From contig JBHJOS010000034.1 of assembly GCA_050329415.1 (NCBI GenBank), positions 1-22,343 on the forward strand: a stretch of DNA of 22,343 bases, written 5' to 3'. Positions 1 to 7,334 of this stretch are shown piece by piece. The first letter of the stretch is position 1; the number at the start of each line of letters is the position of its first letter. The position numbers were made by a program, and so were the translations under genes. Below the pieces are notes generated by a model. It ran no database searches, was not told the DNA's origin, and worked only from the letters and a program-made list of their open reading frames with translations. This DNA is from JANNOG01 sp050329415 (lineage in GTDB: Bacteria > Actinomycetota > Actinomycetes > Actinomycetales > JBBAYJ01).

Positions 1-26
1 TGACGCGGGCGGGCTCCCGGGCGGTG

Positions 27-32
27 TACTCT
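27..32 (+). promoter_or_regulatory. Putative -10 box of the tRNA-Ala gene
   Basis: TACTCT matches the TAnnnT consensus and ends 11 nt before the mature tRNA. No convincing -35 hexamer lies at the expected distance, so this is a weak call based on position and the -10 match only. Confidence 0.35.
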
Positions 33-43
33 CGACTGGTTCC

Positions 44-116
44 GGGGCTGTGGCGCAGCTGGTAGCGCACCTCCATGGCATGGAGGGGGTCAGGGGTTCG
101 AGTCCCCTCAGCTCCA
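44..116 (+). tRNA. tRNA-Ala (anticodon GGC)
   Basis: A complete 73-nt cloverleaf can be folded by eye. The acceptor stem GGGGCTG (44-50) pairs with CAGCTCC (109-115) with one G-T pair and is followed by discriminator A116. The D stem is GCGC/GCGC. The anticodon stem CCTCC/GGAGG encloses the loop ATGGCAT, with anticodon GGC at 77-79. The T arm is AGGGG-TTCGAGT-CCCCT. GGC reads GCC alanine codons, the favoured alanine codon in GC-rich actinobacteria. No CCA is encoded. TACTCT at 27-32 fits an actinobacterial -10 box placed to start transcription a few bases before the tRNA. Confidence 0.95.
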
Positions 117-292
117 CCCGTGTGATGAGGCGGGTCATCGTTGAGATCGTGACGGCGTCGTCGCGGTCGCGCGGGTTCCCGCGGGCGGCATGGCAAGGAG
201 TTCACTGTCGTGGTCGGCTCGCGGCCCCGTTCACCCGGCGCTTGGTGACGGTGTGGGCCGTTGCAGCAGACGGCGGAGTACGCCGTGCCCCG

Positions 293-940
293 TCAGACGC
301 GGCCGGTCTCGTGGGCCCACATGGCAATCTCGACGCGATTTCGGGCGCCGAGCTTTCGCATGAGGCTGGCGAGGTGGGCCTTGACGGTGCTCGGGGTGAT
401 GCAGAGCTCGCGGGCGATCTCATTGTTGGTGCGGCCTTGGGCCACAGGCACGAGGACTTCCTCCTCGCGGGCGGTGAGCGGTTCCACCGGCTGCCTCGAT
501 GGTGAGGTCTGTGCGTGGGCGAACGCTGCGAGCAGTCGGACAGTCACGCTCGGCGCGATCAGTGCGTCTCCGTCGGCGGCGGCGTGGATGGCCTGGCTCA
601 GCAGGGCCGGTCCGGCGTCCTTGAGCAGGAACCCGCGGGCGCCGGCTTTGAGCGCCCCGTGGACATACTCGTCGAGGTCGAAGGTGGTGATGACCACGAT
701 CGGCAGGGGGTCGGCGACGCCGGGGCCGGCGAGGCGTCGGGTGGCTTCGATGCCGTCCATCAGCGGCATTCGGATGTCGAACAGGCCGACGTCGGGGCGC
801 AGCTGGAGCGCGAGGCGGACTGCCTCGCGCCCGTCGGCGGCCGCGCCGACCACGTCGATGTCGGGTTGGGCGTCGAGCAGCATCGTCAGCCCGGTGCGGA
901 CGATGGGCTGGTCGTCGGCGATGAGGACCTTGATGCTCAT
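293..940 (-). CDS. NarL/FixJ-type two-component response regulator
   Basis: This is a 215-residue response regulator of the usual length for the family. The receiver domain (about 1-120) shows the acidic pocket DD at residues 9-10, the phospho-acceptor aspartate D55 in LFDIRMP, and the conserved lysine in FLLKDAG. A LuxR-type helix-turn-helix occupies about 148-210, with LTAREEEVL and NNEIARELCITPSTVKAHL. The ATG overlaps the stop of the upstream histidine kinase as ATGA (937-940), so the two are translationally coupled. It should be phosphorylated by that kinase and act as a DNA-binding transcription factor. The target is unknown. The divergent DUF6326/DUF418 pair is the nearest candidate, which is an inference from position only. 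Confidence 0.95.
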   Translation of the reverse strand: MSIKVLIADDQPIVRTGLTMLLDAQPDIDVVGAAADGREAVRLALQLRPDVGLFDIRMPLMDGIEATRRLAGPGVADPLPIVVITTFDLDEYVHGALKAGARGFLLKDAGPALLSQAIHAAADGDALIAPSVTVRLLAAFAHAQTSPSRQPVEPLTAREEEVLVPVAQGRTNNEIARELCITPSTVKAHLASLMRKLGARNRVEIAMWAHETGRV

Positions 941-2082
941 CGTGGCGTCCCGGTTCGGGGCAGGACCGCCTCGACCCGCCAGCCGCGCTCGGCGGCGGGG
1001 CCTGCGCGGAAGGAGCCGCCGAGCAGTGAGGCGCGTTCCCGCATGCCCACCAGGCCGTAGCCTGCTGGGGCGCGACCGCCGTCGGCGGAGCCGTCGTCGT
1101 CGATGGTCAGCCGTACCCGGTCGGCGTCGCCTGTGACGGCGACGGTGACCTGGGTCGCGTGGCGCGCGTGCCGTCGGGCGTTGGTGATGGACTCCTGGGC
1201 CAGGCGGTAGATCGCGGCCCCGACCGCCGGGCTGAGGTCGTCGAACTCACCGGAGAGCGTCACCTCGATGCGGGGACGCGTCCGGCCATCGGTGGCGAGC
1301 TGCTCGACCTCGGCCACACCGGGCTGCGGCGCGAACTGGGTGTCCTGTGAGGCGCGGAGCACGCCGACGATGGCGCGCAGCTCGGTGAGGGTGCGGGTCG
1401 CCGCGTCCTCGATGATGGCCAGGGCCTCGATGGCCTGCTCGGGGTGGGAGGCCGCGATGGCACGTCCTGCCTGGGCCTGGATGGCGATGCCCGACACGTG
1501 GTGGGCGACGGTGTCGTGGAGTTCACGGGCGAGCTGTTCGCGTTCTCGGGCCTTGGCTTGGTCGATGTCGCGGATGCGGATCTTCGCGCGATAGCGGATC
1601 GCGGCGCCGAGCGCGGCGGCGAACAGGAAGAACGCATACCCTGCGACCGTCGCCCACAGGCTCATCGGGTCGGCGACGTAAGTGATGGCCAGCCAGAGCA
1701 GGATGACGCCGAGGCCGCTCGCGGCTTCCCGACCGGAGCCCCACCGGAACAGGGCGTAGGCCAGGATCAGCGCCGCGGAGATGCTGTTCAGCAGGGTGCC
1801 TTGCGACCCGGTGAGGATTCTGACGATGTCGACGATCGTCAACGTGCCGAAGGAGACCGCAACCGCGACGAGCGGGTGCGTACGTCGCCACGGCAGGGGG
1901 CCGAGGACCGCGAGGGCCGCGAGCAGCAGCAGCGGGCGCGGCGCCAGGTCCTGACGAAGCACCACGTCCACCACGGACCAGCCGACCAGCGCTGCGACCA
2001 GGGCCCAGTCCCGCGGCAGCCGGTCCGGGGCATCCGTAGGTCGAGGCTCGGCCCACAGCGAGCGGAGTGCGTCGGGGGCCAT
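937..2082 (-). CDS. Two-component sensor histidine kinase (HisKA_3 type)
   Basis: This 381-residue kinase has an N-terminal half (about 25-165) made of several hydrophobic segments, suggesting a membrane sensor with little exposed domain. A HisKA_3 dimerisation box follows (AREREQLARELHDTVAHH, phospho-acceptor H189). A C-terminal HATPase domain ends with IDDDGSADGG and GYGLVGMRERASLLGG, the G boxes of the DesK/NarX-like group. The signal cannot be read from the sequence. ATG at 2082 is preceded by TAAGCT at 2094-2089, leaving 6 nt, which fits a leaderless transcript. The cognate regulator overlaps its 3' end. Confidence 0.95.
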   Translation of the reverse strand: MAPDALRSLWAEPRPTDAPDRLPRDWALVAALVGWSVVDVVLRQDLAPRPLLLLAALAVLGPLPWRRTHPLVAVAVSFGTLTIVDIVRILTGSQGTLLNSISAALILAYALFRWGSGREAASGLGVILLWLAITYVADPMSLWATVAGYAFFLFAAALGAAIRYRAKIRIRDIDQAKAREREQLARELHDTVAHHVSGIAIQAQAGRAIAASHPEQAIEALAIIEDAATRTLTELRAIVGVLRASQDTQFAPQPGVAEVEQLATDGRTRPRIEVTLSGEFDDLSPAVGAAIYRLAQESITNARRHARHATQVTVAVTGDADRVRLTIDDDGSADGGRAPAGYGLVGMRERASLLGGSFRAGPAAERGWRVEAVLPRTGTPR

Positions 2083-2088
2083 CTGATC

Positions 2089-2094
2089 AGCTTA
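2089..2094 (-). promoter_or_regulatory. -10 box for leaderless transcription of the two-component operon
   Basis: TAAGCT on the minus strand matches TAnnnT and lies 6 nt before the kinase ATG at 2082, the standard geometry for leaderless actinobacterial mRNAs. No ribosome-binding site lies before that ATG, and no good -35 element was found. Confidence 0.45.
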
Positions 2095-2243
2095 GGCGGC
2101 CCGCATGTCGGGCGTATCCGCCGAAAGTACAAGAGCTCGGATGTGCCAACGGCCAGTTCGGGTCAGGCTCCGGGGCTGATGTGCCCGCCGCCGGTGTCCG
2201 TGAAGGTGGAATCACCCACCCGGTCAAGCCAAGGAGCATTGTG

Positions 2244-2768
2244 ATGAGAACGGCTCAATCCCACACCGCGCTGGAGGATCCGCCGTCTCGGAGCACGCTG
2301 GAAGATCTGCGCATGCCTGTGCAGGCCAAGCTCGCGGCAGCATGGACCAGCTTCATGTTCCTCTACATCTACGTCGACTACCTCGCCCTGTACAAACCCG
2401 GCTCCATCGACGACATCCTGGTCGGCGTCGTCCATGAGTTCGACACCGGCCCAATTTTCGTCGCCCTTGCGCTGACGCTCGTGGCCATCCCGATCCTCAT
2501 GATCCTGCTCTCCACGACACTGCCCGCCCGTGTCAACCGCCCCATCAACCTCGTCGTGGCAACGCTCTACATCCCCGTCTCCGTGTACAACGCGGCCGGC
2601 GAGTCATGGACCTACTCCTACTTCTACGGCCTCTCCATCGGACTCGAGGTGCTGCTCCTGGCCTTCATCCTGCGCTCCGCCTGGACCTGGCCACGCAGCA
2701 CCGCATCACCGGCGACCCTGGCAGCCGGCCTCGACAGCGACCCACTCCGCACGCCGCAGCAGCCGTGA
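2244..2768 (+). CDS. DUF6326-like small membrane protein
   Basis: The product is 174 residues with four predicted membrane segments (roughly 30-45, 68-90, 98-118 and 125-145) and the motif FLYIYVDYLALYKPG, which I associate with the uncharacterised DUF6326 family. The family has no known activity. I chose ATG 2244 because AAGGAG (2231-2236) lies 7 nt upstream. GTG 2241 is in frame but too close to that site. The frame is open further upstream, but that stretch looks like promoter. The stop overlaps the start of the DUF418 gene, so the two are probably made together. The gene is divergent from a two-component operon that may control it. Confidence 0.85.
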   Translation: MRTAQSHTALEDPPSRSTLEDLRMPVQAKLAAAWTSFMFLYIYVDYLALYKPGSIDDILVGVVHEFDTGPIFVALALTLVAIPILMILLSTTLPARVNRPINLVVATLYIPVSVYNAAGESWTYSYFYGLSIGLEVLLLAFILRSAWTWPRSTASPATLAAGLDSDPLRTPQQP

Positions 2769-4261
2769 CTGCCCGCCCCGTGCCCGACGGTCCTTCGCTC
2801 GCGCCACCCGCGGGCCCCGGTCACCTGTCTCAGCGTTCGCTGTCGGGCACTGCGACCCACGCCGGGGCGGGAGGGGGCCCGCTCCCCGCCTCACGACGGT
2901 CGTGGGCCCCGGACCTCGCCCGCGGCGCGGTGCTGCTCGGCATCGCCCTGGCCAACGTGGGCCTGTACCTGCACGGCACCGAGACGGGCCCCGGTCTGCG
3001 ACCCGTCGACGGGAGCCCGCTGGACCGGACGCTGGACTTCGTTGTCACGCTGCTGGTCAATGACCGCTCGCGGCCGATGTTCGCCCTGCTCTTCGGCTTC
3101 GGCCTCGTCACGATGGCGCGGCGGCTGGGCGAGTCGGGCACCGAGCCGTGGCGGCGACGCTCGGTCCTGCTCAGGCGCCAGCTGCTGTTGATCGCCTTCG
3201 GCGGGGTTCATGCGGCGCTGCTGTTCGAGGGCGACATCCTGGGCATCTACGGCGCGACGGGACTGGTCCTGTTGCTCCTCATGAGCCGTCGGCCCCGCGT
3301 GCTCGTTGCCTGGGGGACGGTCAGTCTGGTCCTGCTCGCCGTTGTCTACGCGATGGTCGTCCTGGCTCCGACGTTCTCAGCCGAGCCGTCGGAGTACCTC
3401 GCGTCGGTGGTCGAGCGCCTCTCCGTCTGGGTCCTCGGCGTCGTCGTCGGCACGGCACTCATGATCGTGCTGGCCCCGATGCTCGTGGGGGTGGTCATGG
3501 CCCGAGCGGGGCTGCTCGACCGGCCGTGGGAGCACGTCCCCCTGCTCCGGCGCCTCGCGGTTCTGGGATCACTGGTAGGCGTCGCCGGCAGCCTGCCGTA
3601 CGCGCTCGCGGTGGCCCGCGTCTGGGAACCGGGGACCGTGACCTCGGGAGCGCTGGCCGCCGTCCACGCGGTGACGGGCACGGCCATGGGCGTGGCCTAT
3701 GTCTGCCTGTTCGCGCTCTGGGCGGCCCGGCTGCACGAGCGCCGCGCTCCCCGTCGCGGCGCTCCGGCGGTCCTGGCGGCCGTGGGCGAACGGTCGCTCA
3801 CCTGCTACCTGCTGCAGTCGATGATCCTCGCTCCGATGCTGTCGCCGTGGGGACTCGGGCTCGGTGAGGGGATGGGCACGGCGACCGCCTACGGCATCGC
3901 CTTCGCCGTGTGGCTGTTCACCGTGGCCGTCGCGTGGTCGCTGGCCGTCTCCGGTCGTCGTGGGCCCTTCGAGGTCCTGCTGCGCAGGTTGACCTACTCG
4001 AGGCTCCGAGCGTCCGCCCGGATCGAGCAGCGTGTCGTGCCCGCCGACTACTCGCGCACCGTCGTCCGAGGAGGGTCCAGACCCGCAGCCCTGATCGGTC
4101 CGGACCGCCAGGAGGTCATGGCGGCCGCGGATCGCGGCGCCCGCACCGGCCGGGGGATGTCGCTCCGCCATGGGGCGAGGGTGGAAGGCGCGCCGTCGCG
4201 GCGGACTCCGGCTGGCCCCCTCTCGTGGTTCCGGCCTCCCGGTGGTCGGGCGCGGCCTTGA
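2765..4261 (+). CDS. DUF418 domain-containing membrane protein
   Basis: A 498-residue multi-pass membrane protein. Near the N terminus, about residue 40 onward, it shows APDLARGAVLLGIALANVGLYL, the opening of the DUF418/YeiB-like architecture. The DUF418 domain covers the C-terminal half with AVGERSLTCYLLQSMILAPMLSPWG and GPFEVLLRRLTYS. The family may handle lipids or other membrane substrates, but no reaction is established. The start is GTG 2765, overlapping the DUF6326 stop as GTGA (2765-2768). The frame is open back to 2606, but that part lies inside the upstream gene. About 70 arginine/proline-rich residues follow the usual family end (LLRRLTY), suggesting a real extension or a lost stop. 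Confidence 0.85.
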   Translation: MTARPVPDGPSLAPPAGPGHLSQRSLSGTATHAGAGGGPLPASRRSWAPDLARGAVLLGIALANVGLYLHGTETGPGLRPVDGSPLDRTLDFVVTLLVNDRSRPMFALLFGFGLVTMARRLGESGTEPWRRRSVLLRRQLLLIAFGGVHAALLFEGDILGIYGATGLVLLLLMSRRPRVLVAWGTVSLVLLAVVYAMVVLAPTFSAEPSEYLASVVERLSVWVLGVVVGTALMIVLAPMLVGVVMARAGLLDRPWEHVPLLRRLAVLGSLVGVAGSLPYALAVARVWEPGTVTSGALAAVHAVTGTAMGVAYVCLFALWAARLHERRAPRRGAPAVLAAVGERSLTCYLLQSMILAPMLSPWGLGLGEGMGTATAYGIAFAVWLFTVAVAWSLAVSGRRGPFEVLLRRLTYSRLRASARIEQRVVPADYSRTVVRGGSRPAALIGPDRQEVMAAADRGARTGRGMSLRHGARVEGAPSRRTPAGPLSWFRPPGGRARP

Positions 4262-4310
4262 CGGCGCGGCCGCCACCAGGGTGGCAAGGTCCGCCTCGCA
4301 CACTGGGCCG

Positions 4311-4787
4311 GTGGCCTCCCGCGTCGACTTCCACGACGACCCCGACGCACCCGTCCCCACCACGGTGGTGCCGTCCGCCATCGCCGCCGTCACCGACGGG
4401 GCGGGTCGGGTGCTCGTCATCCGCCGGGCGGACAACGGCACCTGGGCGCTGCCGGGCGGGGCCATGGACCTGGGGGAGTCGCTGGTGACGACGGCGGTGA
4501 GGGAGGTGAAGGAGGAGACCGGGATCGACTGCGAGATCACCGGGCTGGTTGGGATCTACACCGACCCCGGGCACGTCATCCTCTACATCCGCGACGGCGA
4601 GGTGCGGCAGGAGTTCTCGGTCGTCTACACCGCCCGGGCGATTGGCGGCACGCCCACCACCAGCAGCGAATCCCTCGAGGTGGCCTGGGTGGCCCGGGAC
4701 CGGCTGGCCGAGCTCGCAATGGAGAAGGCGATGCGGCTGCGCGTCGCGCACTATCTCGCCGACCGCGCCACGCCGTACCTCGGATGA
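4311..4787 (+). CDS. Nudix hydrolase
   Basis: A 158-residue Nudix protein. It carries a complete Nudix box: a glycine pair, then GE, then REVKEETG, consistent with a Mg-dependent pyrophosphohydrolase acting on a nucleoside diphosphate derivative. The substrate cannot be read. The motif LVIRRADNGTWALPGGAMDLG is typical of the small actinobacterial housekeeping group. I chose GTG 4311 because family members begin with a similar VDFHDDPxAP stretch. An upstream ATG at 4170 would add 47 low-complexity residues lying within the DUF418 3' end. No clear ribosome-binding site precedes 4311. The stop overlaps an ATG at 4784 that opens a regulator remnant. Confidence 0.9.
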   Translation: MASRVDFHDDPDAPVPTTVVPSAIAAVTDGAGRVLVIRRADNGTWALPGGAMDLGESLVTTAVREVKEETGIDCEITGLVGIYTDPGHVILYIRDGEVRQEFSVVYTARAIGGTPTTSSESLEVAWVARDRLAELAMEKAMRLRVAHYLADRATPYLG

Positions 4788-5180
4788 CGGCCCCTGAACC
4801 GACGAAGCGGGATGCCGCCCTCCCCGGCCTGTCGGTACGTGCCCTCGAGTGGGACGTCGCCGCCGCCGAGGGCGCCGCGGACGGCGAACAGGGCGCCGAC
4901 GGCGGCCGCGAAGGCGGGCCGCCCGGGTCGACCTCGGCCGCCGTCGCTGCCGCGGTGGCCGAGGCCGGGGTGTCGGTCGAACTCGTCGACCGGCTGGGCG
5001 GCCGCGCGGTCTCGCTGGTTCACCACGGTCCGTACACCGACGAGGGACCGTCGGTGGCCGCCTTGCGCCCGTTCGCCGCCGCGGAGGGACTGACCGTCAC
5101 GGGCCCGCACACCGAGACCTACCTCACCGACCCGAACCGGACGCCGCCCGCCGGCCTTCGCACCCGGTTGCGGTACCCGG
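4784..5180 (+). pseudogene. GyrI-like (BmrR-type) effector-binding domain remnant
   Basis: From ATG 4784, overlapping the Nudix stop as ATGA, the frame encodes a low-complexity lead and then a recognisable GyrI-like C-terminal half at about 4965-5178: VELVDRLGGRAVSLVHHGPY, GLTVTGPHTETYLTDPNRTP and LRTRLRYPV. GyrI-like domains bind small lipophilic effectors in MerR-family multidrug regulators. Here the first half of the domain and the usual DNA-binding domain are missing or scrambled. The frame runs on to 5371 but the tail is arginine-rich noise. It could be a short standalone GyrI-like protein, but the length and composition argue for a remnant. A close copy of the end motif recurs near 20435-20500. 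Confidence 0.55.
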
Positions 5181-5183
5181 TCG

Positions 5184-5320
5184 CTGACCGCGGGCCGGCT
5201 CGCCATCGGGGCCTTCGCGCGCGTCACCTGGCTGAGCGTCAGGGCATTGCGGCACTCTGGACGTCCTCTCCGAGGCGTCGTACAGCCACCGCTACAGCAG
5301 GACGGCGGTCGACGTGGTCG
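5184..5320 (+). pseudogene. MerR N-terminal helix-turn-helix remnant
   Basis: Immediately after the GyrI remnant, in another frame, the DNA encodes LAIGAFARVTWLSVRALRH, a good match to the first helices of MerR regulators (IGEFARxTGxSVRxLRHYD). After about 5256 the frame must change to continue as LDVLSEASYSHRYSRT, which loosely resembles the wing region. No start codon or full-length frame exists. The order is effector domain then DNA-binding domain, the reverse of an intact BmrR-type gene, so two regulator genes were probably collapsed by a deletion. Confidence 0.5.
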
Positions 5321-5368
5321 CGGGGGTCAGGGCGAGGCGGGCGAGGAGACGTCGGATCTCGTTGCTGG
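5300..5368 (-). mobile_element. Possible transposase C-terminal remnant
   Basis: On the minus strand a short frame reads DLIDLTSNEIRRLLARLALT. The core LTxNEIRRLL resembles the segment near the end of some actinobacterial DDE transposases, where a WSxWRRRHQARA motif would follow. Here the frame meets TAG and that motif is absent. There are no visible terminal repeats. This is a weak, pattern-level call. Confidence 0.25.
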
Positions 5369-5486
5369 TGAGGTCGATGAGATCGCGATCGGCGGGTCCG
5401 CCGGGTTCGGTGCCACCGAGCCGATCGGGTTCGGTCCTGCCGGGGCGGGATCCGTCGGAGCCGCAGGCCGTCCCACGAACGCGGGC

Positions 5487-5864
5487 TCAGGGATCTACGG
5501 CCTCGACGAGGTCCCGCTCGAAAGACGTCACGATCTCGCCGCTGTAGGTCAGGACGGCGTCCCGAACGTCGCTGAGCTGCCGGAACTCCTCGAGGGTGAA
5601 CTCGCCGTCGGCAGTGATCTCTGCGACGAGGGCCTGGTCGTCCGGATCCTCGCGCGCCTGGTCGAGGAACTGCTCCCGGCTCCCGGGGTTCTCGTACAGC
5701 GCCCGCGCGATCGTGTCCCCGGCCTGCTGTCGGAGGCTGTCGCGGGCATCCTGGACGTCCGCGCTCGTCAGGCCGGCGTGGTCGTCGCTGCATCCCGAGA
5801 CCAGCACCCCGGCCATGGCGACCGCGACCGCGACCGCGACCACGACCGGTCCGCGGCGCCTCAC
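5487..5864 (-). CDS. Small lipoprotein with a DPDD/EF-hand-like module
   Basis: A 125-residue predicted lipoprotein. The n-region is RRR, the h-region is an alternating VAVAVAVA run, and the lipobox LVSGC places the lipidated cysteine near residue 25, followed by SDD. The mature part contains ENPGSREQFLDQAREDPDDQ and ITADGEFTLEEFRQLSD, the latter reminiscent of an EF-hand loop but lacking a full set of ligands. I do not recognise the family. GTG 5864 overlaps the stop of the preceding gene (5861-5864), so it is coupled. The C-terminal module is homologous to that of the upstream 163-residue protein, so the two are tandem paralogues. The signal peptide is encoded by a hexanucleotide repeat (5818-5841). 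Confidence 0.7.
   Translation of the reverse strand: MRRRGPVVVAVAVAVAMAGVLVSGCSDDHAGLTSADVQDARDSLRQQAGDTIARALYENPGSREQFLDQAREDPDDQALVAEITADGEFTLEEFRQLSDVRDAVLTYSGEIVTSFERDLVEAVDP
5818..5841. repeat. Hexanucleotide tandem repeat (GCGACC)x4
   Basis: Four perfect GCGACC units are followed by a near-copy ACGACC. On the minus strand they encode the Val-Ala repeats of the lipoprotein signal peptide. A unit change would keep the reading frame but alter the length of the hydrophobic core. Confidence 0.8.
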
Positions 5865-6352
5865 GTCGGAGACGCCTGGTCGGAGGCCGCCTGGGCCTCG
5901 GGCTGGGCCACCATCCACCCTCCCTGGTCGTCGACCGCGTCCTGGACGTCGCTGCGGAGACGGTACTCCGCCAGAGTCACCTGGCCGTCGGTCGCAATCC
6001 GGGTGACCAGGGCACGGTCGTCCGGGTCCTGGCGCGCCTGACTGACGACGTGGTCGCGGGTCTCGCGGTTCTCCCGCAGACTCGTGGCCACGGCCGTCCT
6101 GATCTCTGGTCCGATGGCGTCGCTCCAGGTCTGCATGCTCTCGAGTACCCGGCCGACGTCCACGCCCCCACCCCGCGGCAGGCCGTCGACCGCGCTCGCC
6201 AGATCGTGACCAGCCTCGGCGGCGGCGAGGTCCCCATCCACGGCCGCGACGGCCGCCAGTTCCTCCAACCCGGCCCGGGCGACCGGGAACGAGACCCCGA
6301 GCGGCACGGCCGATGGCCACACGCCCGCGGCGCCGGCGGGAGCGCCGGTCAC
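5861..6352 (-). CDS. Uncharacterised protein paralogous to the downstream lipoprotein
   Basis: A 163-residue protein of no family I recognise. The N-terminal half is alanine-rich with only a weak hydrophobic stretch and no clear signal peptide. The C-terminal half contains RENRETRDHVVSQARQDPDD and RIATDGQVTLAEYRLRSD, which align without gaps to the downstream lipoprotein (shared QAR-DPDD-ALV, then DG-TL-E, then SDV-DAV). GTG 6352 overlaps the nitroreductase stop as GTGA (6349-6352), and its own stop overlaps the lipoprotein start. The frame is open to 6445 but that lies inside the nitroreductase gene. The DG-x-x-T-L-x-E pattern could bind a divalent ion, which is an inference. Confidence 0.65.
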   Translation of the reverse strand: MTGAPAGAAGVWPSAVPLGVSFPVARAGLEELAAVAAVDGDLAAAEAGHDLASAVDGLPRGGGVDVGRVLESMQTWSDAIGPEIRTAVATSLRENRETRDHVVSQARQDPDDRALVTRIATDGQVTLAEYRLRSDVQDAVDDQGGWMVAQPEAQAASDQASPT

Positions 6353-6774
6353 GTCACGCGGGTCAGCGCGAGCAGGGGGATCCTGCGGTCGAGGCCCCGC
6401 TGGTACTCCCCGAATCCCGGCATGGCCTCGACAAGCCGCTGCCACACCTCATCGCGCTCCTGTCCCAGCAGTTCGGTGGCGTCGACGGCGAACGTCTCGG
6501 TGCCCACCTCGACCGTGAGCCGCGGGTGGGTCATGACGTTCGCGTACCAGTCGGGGTCCTTGACCCGGCCGGCGTTCGACGCTGCGATGATCATGCGGTT
6601 CCCGTCGGGCAGGTACACGAGCGGGTTGACGCGCTCGGTGCCGGTGCGGGCGCCGACGTGGTGGATCAGGATCATGGGGGCGCCGTGGAAGCGGCCGCCC
6701 ACCCGGCCTTCGTTGGCCCGGAACTCGTCGATGATCTGCCGGTTCCAGTCATTCACACTGCTCTCACTGCTCAC
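6349..6774 (-). CDS. Nitroreductase-family deazaflavin (F420)-dependent oxidoreductase
   Basis: A 141-residue protein of the Ddn-like split-barrel family. It shows the characteristic order NRQIIDEFRANEGRVGG, then HVGARTGTERVNPLVYLPDG, then DPDWYANVMTHPRLTVEVG and finally PGFGEYQ. Relatives use the deazaflavin F420 to reduce quinones, nitroaromatics or other electrophiles. Which substrate applies here cannot be told. The start is taken as GTG 6774, matching the family N terminus; GTG at about 6756 is an alternative. It heads a tightly overlapped three-gene operon with two unknown paralogous proteins. Confidence 0.92.
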   Translation of the reverse strand: MSSESSVNDWNRQIIDEFRANEGRVGGRFHGAPMILIHHVGARTGTERVNPLVYLPDGNRMIIAASNAGRVKDPDWYANVMTHPRLTVEVGTETFAVDATELLGQERDEVWQRLVEAMPGFGEYQRGLDRRIPLLALTRVT

Positions 6775-6887
6775 GCGGAGCACAACGCCGCGAAGGGCCC
6801 GGGCATTGCGCGCCGGGCGGGGCGCCGTCCTGTCACGCCGTACGTCACGCCGGCGGCGGTGGCTGGCGAGCCGGCAACGACGGCGCT

Positions 6888-7272
6888 TCAGGCGACGAGG
6901 CCGACGGTCGCCCTCGCCAGCAGGGTGACGTCCGGCCCGGCGAGGGAGCCGGTTGACCGCTGCGAGCGGCACGGCGCCGAGCGGTGTGGCGAGCAGCACC
7001 TGTCGCTGGTGCTGTGGGCCGGTCGCCGCCACCAGACGACGGAGGGGGAACAGCGCGAGCAGTGCCAGGGCGGGCCACGGTGGAGCCACGACGGCCGCGA
7101 CCACCGCCACTACGGCCGAGCCGCTGCTCAGAAGTGGCCTCCGCCGACCCCGTACGAGGTCGGCCAGCTGCCCATCGGACCGCGACCGCCCGGCCGCGCG
7201 GCCGTCGTCGGCTCCGGCTCCGGCAGCGGGGGACAGGGGTTGTCCCGGCCGGCCGCCTCCACGGCGCAATGC
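6888..7272 (-). pseudogene. Possible degraded small membrane protein
   Basis: The 560-nt stretch 6775-7334 has no convincing intact gene. On the minus strand one frame encodes SDGQLADLVRGRRRPLLS, then a long hydrophobic stretch (AVVAVVAAVVAP, PALALLALFPLRRLVAA), then QVLLATPLGAVPLAAVNRL. Near 6930 a one-base frame change gives AGPDVTLLARATVGLVA followed by TGA at 6890-6888. Together this reads like a membrane protein with two or three membrane segments and one indel. The family is not recognised and no start codon with good spacing is visible. Confidence 0.3.
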
Positions 7273-7334
7273 CGTGATGCACGCTCCCTTCTGTACGACC
7301 GTGCGCGGGATGGTCGGCGAGGGTTTCTTGCCCG

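Noticed and set aside
117..292. An integration site at the 3' end of tRNA-Ala
   Set aside because: tRNA genes are common attachment sites, but no integrase gene or repeated copy of the tRNA 3' end was found in the window.
5247..6041. A 264-residue plus-strand frame with a TTG start
   Set aside because: It is antisense to the lipoprotein and its paralogue, whose signal peptide, lipobox and mutual homology are convincing.
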